Origin: Ferdinandcohnia sp036962685
GTDB lineage: Bacteria > Bacillota > Bacilli > Bacillales > Bacillaceae_L
DNA length: 64,000 bases
NCBI RefSeq assembly: GCF_036962685.1
Contig: NZ_JBALOP010000017.1
Span: 1-64,000 of the forward strand
Direction: 5' to 3'
Shown here: positions 58,494-64,000 of the stretch, in pieces
Numbering within the stretch: the stretch's first letter is position 1
Layout: every line of letters starts with the position of its first letter
Program-made: the position numbers and the translations under genes
Notes under the pieces: model-generated
Database searches by the model: none
The model's input: the letters and a program-made list of their open reading frames with translations, nothing else
Told to the model about the DNA's origin: nothing

Positions 58494-58684
58494 TTTCCTA
58501 CCGTCATTCCCATGGAGTATTGGCATTTTACGTTTTCGTAAATTTGTTCTAATTCCGACAAAGTTAACTCATACAGCTGTTTTTTATCTGGTGTTTTAAA
58601 ATACCCCATTTTCATCAAGGATGCTTTTAATTCATCCTTTCTTTGCTCTACTGCTTGTGTTAGCTGCGTAGCTTGTAAGTTCAT
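58490..58684 (-). CDS. FbpA-like (Fur-regulated basic protein family) protein
   Basis: About 64 residues (start at 58684, or 58696). LKASLMKMGYFKTPDKKQLY ELTLSELEQIYENVK fits the small FbpA family; in B. subtilis that is a Fur-controlled factor, but phages carry relatives of unknown role. No Fur box is seen. Confidence 0.6.
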   Translation of the reverse strand: MNLQATQLTQAVEQRKDELKASLMKMGYFKTPDKKQLYELTLSELEQIYENVKCQYSMGMTVGK

Positions 58685-58688
58685 GTCA

Positions 58689-59717
58689 TCACCCATTTTT
58701 CTGTTGTTTTAAGCGTTCCTCAAATAACCGTTTCTTTTCTTCAAATGACACAACATCTTGTTCAGGTTGGTTGTTTTCCGGATCATCTTTCTTTTCCATC
58801 CATTCCGGTACTAACTCTTGTCGGAGAGGCTTTCTTGAATAACCTCGACCTTTGCGTACTTGAGGTTTACCTTTTTTCGCGTCTTCCTCGGCAACATGTT
58901 TATCAAGAATAATTGGGATGCAATATGCAAAACTATTAATCTTGTCGAATTTATGTTTTGGTTTGTAATCACTAAAACATTCCTCCAACCAGTCTAGAAG
59001 CTTATTAACATCAATCTTGTATTCTAGAAGTAGTTCAATGCTGTGCCTGTCTTTAGCAGAAACATCGAATCCACCAATTCCGGCTAACCGCATATATTTT
59101 TCTTTGAGCTGTTCAAAGTCACTTAAAGAACTACCTGGTATTTGTCCCTTACTCTGATCGGTATCAGCAAGCTGGACACTTTCGGTTGTAGGCACCCCGC
59201 CAGTTGATTCTTCATGTGCGTATATATCAGCAGCATTATTATTTATATTTGTAATATCTAGTTCTGTAATATCTTTCTTAGATTGGACATTTTTGTCTGA
59301 TCTAACTGGATTGGACATTTCTGTCTTATCTGTGGAGAGAGTAGACATTTTTGTCTTATCTCTTTTTGGGTCAGATTGGACATTTTTGTCTTTTCTAACT
59401 TTGAACTTTTTAGAATTTTTGACTGTGAAAATTAACCCATAAGGAGCACGAGTTATTTTAATGTATTCTTCATTTTCAAGAGTCTCTAGCCATCTACTTA
59501 CAGTCTTTTGATTGACTCCAAATCTTTCCGCAAGCTCTGGTAGTTTCTGAGGTTTATTCCCCAACACGATGCCCCATACAACACCATCTTTTTCTTTCTC
59601 GGCTGTCGTTGAGCTTATACACCATAGAAACAACCAGATTGCACTTCCGATTCGTTTATAATGTTTCGGGGTTAAAAGCCCTGAATAAGTATTAAAAGGA
59701 AAGCTGTCTTCGGGCAC
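58689..59717 (-). CDS. phage replication initiator with winged-helix domain
   Basis: 342 residues. N-terminal winged helix (about 20-100: SAIWLFLWCISSTT, LPELAERFGVNQKTVSRWLE). The linker (about 108-150) repeats DKNVQS / DKTxMS motifs, and the C-terminal part (about 200-290) is helical, followed by a charged tail. The pattern fits DnaD/RepA-like phage initiators. The linker DNA carries four iterons (59283-59391), as in lambda O, so the origin is probably within the gene. No DnaC-like loader gene follows. Confidence 0.75.
   Translation of the reverse strand: MPEDSFPFNTYSGLLTPKHYKRIGSAIWLFLWCISSTTAEKEKDGVVWGIVLGNKPQKLPELAERFGVNQKTVSRWLETLENEEYIKITRAPYGLIFTVKNSKKFKVRKDKNVQSDPKRDKTKMSTLSTDKTEMSNPVRSDKNVQSKKDITELDITNINNNAADIYAHEESTGGVPTTESVQLADTDQSKGQIPGSSLSDFEQLKEKYMRLAGIGGFDVSAKDRHSIELLLEYKIDVNKLLDWLEECFSDYKPKHKFDKINSFAYCIPIILDKHVAEEDAKKGKPQVRKGRGYSRKPLRQELVPEWMEKKDDPENNQPEQDVVSFEEKKRLFEERLKQQKNG
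59283..59391. repeat. four iterons: candidate phage replication origin
   Basis: TTGGACATTTTTGTCT-type 16-mers at 59283-59298, 59311-59326, 59341-59356 and 59376-59391; each holds the palindrome GACATTTTTGTC or a one-base variant. Spacing is 28, 30 and 35 bases. A very AT-rich 60-base tract (59221-59280) lies next to them and could melt first. Confidence 0.6.
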
Positions 59718-59725
59718 CGTATCAC

Positions 59726-59905
59726 CTACTTCCTTTTACAGATTGCTTTCATGCCATCAATTTTTATAAATTCTAGTTCGGGGTAACTTTTGTTTATATA
59801 TCCCTGAACATACGCTTTAAATCTCTTACCACGTTCATTTAACCCCTCAGTCATCAATACATAACACTGAGGGATGGTTACCTCTACCTCATCATCCTGG
59901 TACAT
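59726..59905 (-). CDS. small hypothetical protein
   Basis: 59 residues from an ATG overlapping the MBL gene end. VEVTIPQCYVLMTEGLNERG and YVQGYINKSYPELEFIKIDG. Alpha/beta, not recognised. Confidence 0.58.
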   Translation of the reverse strand: MYQDDEVEVTIPQCYVLMTEGLNERGKRFKAYVQGYINKSYPELEFIKIDGMKAICKRK

Positions 59906-60596
59906 AAACAACTTTCCCCGTGAGCTCCATTATTTCTCTCTTGAACTTTTGTTCGTCACTGTTGTTATCACTTAAATGGAGCAACCAAATTTCTTGAACT
60001 TTTGATAGATCATTAGCTTTAAAGAAATCTTTAACGTTTTCTAAGCTAAAATGAGACTGCATTAATCTTTTTCTCATTACCTTTGGTACCTTGCCTGCTA
60101 TGATGTTCTCTTTTAAGATTTCCATTGAATAATTACACTCAATCATTATGTGCGATAGGCCTGGGAACTTGTAACGGATGTAGTATGTATCCGTGGCGAA
60201 AAGTAGCTTCTCTCCGTTTTGGTTGGCTAACAGGAAACCGTATGGCTCCGATACATCGTGTTGAACATCAAAGGGTAGAATAGTCCAGGTACCTATCTTA
60301 AATGGCTTTTTTGCCACTACTGGATTGATTCTATGATGATTAATACCTAAAGCTTCAACCGTTCCTCTTGAAGCGTATACGTTGATTCCTGCCTTCAATA
60401 CATCCTTAATCGACTTACAATGGTCCCCGTGCTCATGTGTTACTAAGCACCCTGCAACCTCTGACATTCTAAAATTCAATGCCTTTTGAATCTCCCGGTA
60501 GTTTATCCCGCATTCTAGGAGAAGGGGTGTGGTGCCATCTGTAACCCTGTAGCAGTTCCCCTTCGAACTAGATGCAATTGCTGTTATCTCAATCAT
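59892..60596 (-). CDS. MBL-fold metallohydrolase (YycJ/WalJ-like)
   Basis: 234 residues. The metal site is intact: THEHGDHCKSI (HxHxDH), His in FDVQHDVSEPYG, Asp in LLFATDTYYI and His in LMQSHFSLEN. Relatives of YycJ/WalJ act as 5'-3' exonucleases or in mismatch repair. It directly follows recT (ATGA overlap), so it may serve as the nuclease partner in phage recombination. Confidence 0.85.
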   Translation of the reverse strand: MIEITAIASSSKGNCYRVTDGTTPLLLECGINYREIQKALNFRMSEVAGCLVTHEHGDHCKSIKDVLKAGINVYASRGTVEALGINHHRINPVVAKKPFKIGTWTILPFDVQHDVSEPYGFLLANQNGEKLLFATDTYYIRYKFPGLSHIMIECNYSMEILKENIIAGKVPKVMRKRLMQSHFSLENVKDFFKANDLSKVQEIWLLHLSDNNSDEQKFKREIMELTGKVVYVPG

Positions 60597-61480
60597 TAGA
60601 AGTTAGGTCCTTCAGTGCCTGTTTGCTGAAATGTCATCTGCTGTTGATGTGTTTCTTCTTCAATTATTTGAGGTTCTTCCTTTTCTTCGTATTCAATATC
60701 AATAACCTCAGAATTTGCATTTGTTTCAATTTGTTTCTGCACTTCGGCCTCTGGAGTAACATCTACACGTTCGTTGTCGTACTCATTCTCCGTTGAATTA
60801 TTAATTGCTTCTACAAGTAGATCACTGTCATCACTTGTGTTAATGAAAGCTTTAGCAGCACGATTGATAACGGTACGTTTGGCCATTTCTTGCGGGAACT
60901 TGTTTTGTACGTTCTTTGTTTTCGCTTGGCTCCATGATGTTTCAATTTCTTTTCTAGTCATAACCGTTAATATTTCTTCATCTTCGCTTGTTTTAACCAC
61001 TGCGTAAGCTCCTAAAATTTCGTTATCTCGATTCAAGAAGTTTGTTTCATGCTTGAGTAATTTTTCACGACCACCTGCAATTTCGTAATCAAACACATCA
61101 CCATCAAAAATTACGTTTGCCCAAATATCCTTAACATTCGTAAGACGTTTAAGTACAGCCTGTGTGCCAAAATATGACCGATTCAACTGCAACTGGTCCC
61201 CGTATACAATGAAATAACATTGAGTTTTAGCAGGGCTCAGACCTTGAACAACCATATCTAACAATGCATTTGCTATAGATGCTTTAGAGCAAACCTCAAG
61301 TGCTGGTTTTCCGTTCCTATCCTTAACCTCTTGAAGTTTGAAAAATGCGCTTTTTAATGCGTTGCTAGCGTTATAATTAGCAGGAAGTTGAAGCCCATCT
61401 TCCTGCAACCTCCCTAGACTTTTGTTTACATCATCCGTTATGTCCTTTTGGATAAGTGCTACTTGGTTTTTATTACTCAT
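60596..61480 (-). CDS. recT: RecT single-strand annealing protein
   Basis: 294 residues. LNRSYFGTQAVLKRLTNVKD, GLSPAKTQCYFIVYGDQLQL and FPQEMAKRTVINRAAKAFIN are RecT core blocks; the last 60 residues are acidic and Gln-rich. It anneals complementary single strands for phage recombination. Starts two bases after the ATPase stop. Confidence 0.93.
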   Translation of the reverse strand: MSNKNQVALIQKDITDDVNKSLGRLQEDGLQLPANYNASNALKSAFFKLQEVKDRNGKPALEVCSKASIANALLDMVVQGLSPAKTQCYFIVYGDQLQLNRSYFGTQAVLKRLTNVKDIWANVIFDGDVFDYEIAGGREKLLKHETNFLNRDNEILGAYAVVKTSEDEEILTVMTRKEIETSWSQAKTKNVQNKFPQEMAKRTVINRAAKAFINTSDDSDLLVEAINNSTENEYDNERVDVTPEAEVQKQIETNANSEVIDIEYEEKEEPQIIEEETHQQQMTFQQTGTEGPNF

Positions 61481-61482
61481 TC

Positions 61483-63468
61483 TTATACAGCCTCCCTATT
61501 CAGTTGTTTTGGACTTTCGACCCTCAACGCCTTGTCCTTTTCAGACACGACAAGGGATATAACTTGAGCATCAACGTCAATTAGTTTCGTTACCGCTTCG
61601 GAGTTATCAACAAAGATTGGTGCCATAAATCCGTAATGTTCCGATAATGTATTTATAATGTCTAAACCTACATTGATTTTTGCCGCGTTGTTCAAGCCTG
61701 AACCGTAAGGAACACCATCATATAAGGTTTCACAAACCTCCTGGAGACCACCGTTTATTTGTGTTTCAAACAACTTGAATCGTGCGTATCTGAATTTGCT
61801 GTTGATTTTATCTTCCAGAAGATTAACTTTTGTTCGAATGAATTCTTCTGTTAAGAACAATTGGTGTTCAAGCTTTTCAAATTCTTCAGCTAGCTTTTCC
61901 TCTTGCTCCTGCAGCTCACGTATTCTCTTTACAGCAAGTTCATTCTGTGCAAATTTAGCAAGCTCAGTTTGTAGTTCATCGCGTTCCTGCTTAAGCTTAT
62001 AAATAGCCAGTTGAATATCTTGGATGGATTCATCAGCAGAAATCTTAAGTTCGTTCATTTGCTTCATTAGCTGTTGTTTTTCATTCAGTTTTTCAACGTA
62101 AATTGGATTTTCAGTAATATCTACAATTGTGATTTCAAGAGCCTGTAACTGTTCTTGTAGAATTTCAATAGCCTTTTGCTTATCAGCAATTTGGACCTTA
62201 GTGGTGTCGTATTCATTTAATAATTTTTCGTTTGCAGAAAGGATTTCTTCTTTGCGTAATTTGACTTGCTGTCCTCGTTTATTGATGCTTTCTAGTCTTG
62301 TAGACTTTTCTAAGTTGAATTGTGATAAAGCTTTATCTCTTGCAGCTGTTACTTGTTCCTCTGGTAAGTCTTGTCCACAAGTTGGGCATTCGCATTGTTC
62401 GCTGTGGCTAAATTCATGTGAGTTCACTACCTGCCATTCTTCACGCAACTTAATCAATTCATCTTCAATTCGTTTGAGGTTGTCATCGTTATAGCGCTTG
62501 TTGCTTTTAACATTTTCAAGCTTTGAATTCAGAAGAGAAATATTAGATTGTTCTTCTTGGACTTTCGCTTTTAATCGATAAACATCTTCCTTGGATCCAG
62601 CTTCATGTTCTTGTTTAATCCTAAGTAATTCAATTTCAATCACTTGAATTTCCCTTTGCTTTTGGGAAATGGCATTACCATTCCGGATGTTATTAATCAG
62701 AGTCATTTCTCCATCAATGTCACTATTAATGCGATTAATTTCAGCCTCCAGCTTTTCACGTTCAATCCCTGTTAGGTCAGGTAGACTGCGCTGTAATTCA
62801 TCAATTCGAACTGGAATCTTCTCTAGTTCCTTGTTGATTTCAATCCTGCGAGCTGCAATTACTTTCCTGTGGTTTTCGATTGAACGACCGTTTAGCACAT
62901 TCATTAATTTCGCCAAATCTTTATTACTAGCAATTACCTCTTCATCCGTAATGTCACCACTGATTTCAAGCAAAACCCTGCGACGATCTTGCCACTTAAG
63001 TTGCTCATTGAAGTACGATGGTGAGGTTAAGAGTTTAAAAACATCCTCATTAATCAATCCAGAGATTAGTTCGTCATACTCTTTTTTCTTGGATGGTATG
63101 CCATCGATAAAGTAATCCGTAGTATGGCCCGAAAATTCTTGATGAATGGAACCTCTCTTTTTTGTCCACTTTTCCGAATAGGACTTTTTAAGAGTTAACT
63201 CGGCTCCATCGATTAAAAAAATTGCTTCTACTTGGTGATCTAGGTTGTGTAAGACCTTCCCTGACTTGTCCAATGTTTTTATTGAAAAATCTTTTTTGTT
63301 ATTAGAATCTTTATCAAATAACAACCAAACAAATCCATCAAAGAGTGTTGTCTTTCCAGTGGCGTTGTCACCGAATACTTTCACGTTTTCGCCACGAGTA
63401 TCTAAGACAAAGTTTTTAACGCCCTTGAAATTAATTAGTGACAGCTGCAACAATGTAATATTTTTCAT
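61483..63468 (-). CDS. Rad50/SbcC-like AAA ATPase
   Basis: 661 residues. Walker A GDNATGKTTLF (about 34-44), long coiled coils (about 205-560) with a CECPTCGQDLP zinc-hook-like CxxC at about 365, and a closing PIFVDNSEAV (Walker B with Asn for the usual Glu). An SMC-type ATPase of phage recombination modules. SbcD/Mre11 partner not seen; recT and the MBL hydrolase follow instead. Confidence 0.87.
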   Translation of the reverse strand: MKNITLLQLSLINFKGVKNFVLDTRGENVKVFGDNATGKTTLFDGFVWLLFDKDSNNKKDFSIKTLDKSGKVLHNLDHQVEAIFLIDGAELTLKKSYSEKWTKKRGSIHQEFSGHTTDYFIDGIPSKKKEYDELISGLINEDVFKLLTSPSYFNEQLKWQDRRRVLLEISGDITDEEVIASNKDLAKLMNVLNGRSIENHRKVIAARRIEINKELEKIPVRIDELQRSLPDLTGIEREKLEAEINRINSDIDGEMTLINNIRNGNAISQKQREIQVIEIELLRIKQEHEAGSKEDVYRLKAKVQEEQSNISLLNSKLENVKSNKRYNDDNLKRIEDELIKLREEWQVVNSHEFSHSEQCECPTCGQDLPEEQVTAARDKALSQFNLEKSTRLESINKRGQQVKLRKEEILSANEKLLNEYDTTKVQIADKQKAIEILQEQLQALEITIVDITENPIYVEKLNEKQQLMKQMNELKISADESIQDIQLAIYKLKQERDELQTELAKFAQNELAVKRIRELQEQEEKLAEEFEKLEHQLFLTEEFIRTKVNLLEDKINSKFRYARFKLFETQINGGLQEVCETLYDGVPYGSGLNNAAKINVGLDIINTLSEHYGFMAPIFVDNSEAVTKLIDVDAQVISLVVSEKDKALRVESPKQLNREAV

Positions 63469-63632
63469 GCTGTTACCTCCCTCTTCTTGCCGAGCTCTAC
63501 ATATTTATTGAATTGTTCTTTGTTTTTAAACTGAAATACTGGCGTTCCGTTCGGTTTGATGTTGATGTGACCGCGAGCCTGTGTGAGGCGCATTTGGTCA
63601 AATTTCGAACTACTGAATGTAATTTGAATCAT
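63465..63632 (-). CDS. small hypothetical protein of the recombination operon
   Basis: 55 residues (MIQITFSSSKFDQMRLTQAR ... FKNKEQFNKYVELGKKRE). Its stop overlaps the ATPase start (ATGA), so the two are translationally linked. Beta start, basic helix end; not recognised. Confidence 0.65.
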   Translation of the reverse strand: MIQITFSSSKFDQMRLTQARGHINIKPNGTPVFQFKNKEQFNKYVELGKKREVTA

Positions 63633-63647
63633 TATTTAAACCTCCAT

Positions 63648-63731
63648 TTGAATTTTTAAGGAGATTCCTGTACAATTTAATTACTGATGTTTAGGAATCC
63701 CAACTGACTCACCCTTGCCCGGTGGGTCTTT
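63648..63731 (+). ncRNA. candidate small plus-strand RNA in the early region
   Basis: TTGAAT (63648-63653), 17 bp, TACAAT (63671-63676), then a plus-strand terminator CACC-CTTGCCC-GGTG with TCTTTTATTTT (63707-63737). The transcript would be about 50 bases and has no ORF. It lies between two early genes and is antisense to their shared message. Confidence 0.35.
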
Positions 63732-63925
63732 TATTTTGCCTGGGTAAAGGTAAAACCAAGAACTTCAATCAAATAATCTTCAAGACTGTCTTCTAAAACC
63801 ACATCTCCTTTCTCGTTATTAGTAACAATCGAGTCTCCTTCTAGAATTTCATTACCGAAATAATCAATCCCGTTATGCTCCGGCTGACTAACCATGTTTT
63901 GATAACCAGTTTGAATTAGGGGCAT
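63731..63925 (-). CDS. yqaI: YqaI-like phage protein
   Basis: 64 residues. NGIDYFGNEILEGDSIV, then LEDSLEDYLIEVLGFTF matches skin-element YqaI, a small protein that opens the early recombination block there too. GGAGG ribosome site. Function unknown. Confidence 0.72.
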   Translation of the reverse strand: MPLIQTGYQNMVSQPEHNGIDYFGNEILEGDSIVTNNEKGDVVLEDSLEDYLIEVLGFTFTQAK

Positions 63926-63965
63926 ATCTTGTCCTCCTTTCGAATATGATAAAGTAAATGTGATA

Positions 63966-63980
63966 GGTGTAATTCACACC
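63966..63980. promoter_or_regulatory. operator-like inverted repeat
   Basis: GGTGTAATTCACACC, a near-perfect 15-bp inverted repeat 41 bases upstream of the YqaI-like gene, where a repressor or early regulator could bind. Confidence 0.3.
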
Positions 63981-64000
63981 GGAATGAGCAAGAACCTACT

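Overview
The window looks like a piece of an AT-rich, spore-forming Bacillaceae chromosome. Signs of this are strong AAGGAGG-type ribosome sites, GTG and TTG starts, a YheC/YheD coat-associated gene, a KinB-like sporulation kinase, an RNPP-type (NprR-like) peptide-sensing regulator and sigma-H-type promoters. Genus and species cannot be fixed by eye.  Layout: (1) 1-8 kb is core chromosome: YheC/D protein, a regulator with a short secreted propeptide gene that is easy to miss, PTS EIIA, KinB-like kinase behind a sigma-H promoter, an SRAP protein, and a DUF421/lipoprotein/membrane trio. (2) 7.8-16.7 kb is a surface-polysaccharide locus: three GT4 glycosyltransferases, a nucleotide-sugar dehydrogenase, two extended-SDR sugar-nucleotide enzymes and a PAPS-type sulfotransferase, several behind CATAnnnTA boxes that suggest mother-cell (spore-surface) expression. 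(3) sstT follows at 17-18.2 kb. (4) At 18.32 kb lies the 3' half of a tRNA-Val(GAC) gene with its terminator but no 5' half. I read this as one end of a prophage that runs rightward past the window edge.  Prophage (about 18.37 kb to beyond 64 kb), nearly all on the minus strand. Reading leftward from the right edge: early region (YqaI-like, Rad50-like ATPase, RecT, MBL hydrolase, a replication protein whose gene holds four iterons beside an AT-rich tract, YopX, RusA, MazG-like, XtrA, Xpf-like sigma factor); late region (PBSX-type terminase, portal, MuF, scaffold, capsid, connectors, tail tube, frameshifted tail chaperones, tape measure, Dit, tail spike, holin, choline-binding amidase); then ImmR/ImmA, an SOS-type island (LexA-DNA-binding-only protein, WYL protein, UvrX polymerase, YolD) and unknown cargo genes next to the attachment site. 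This is a siphophage-like temperate element of the PBSX/skin/SPP1 gene-order type.  Most striking pattern: several unknown small genes scattered through the prophage (lipoprotein pair at 22.8-23.6, 30.9-31.3, 52.3-53.0, 53.0-53.5 and 56.0-56.2 kb) share a near-identical sigma-H promoter (AGGA-type -35, GTCGAA -10, 11-12 bp spacer), usually abutting the terminator of the preceding gene and followed by their own terminator. They look like cargo cassettes switched on at the start of stationary phase or sporulation while the phage stays silent. The late operon is correspondingly studded with intrinsic terminators on its coding strand, so lytic transcription probably needs readthrough or antitermination.
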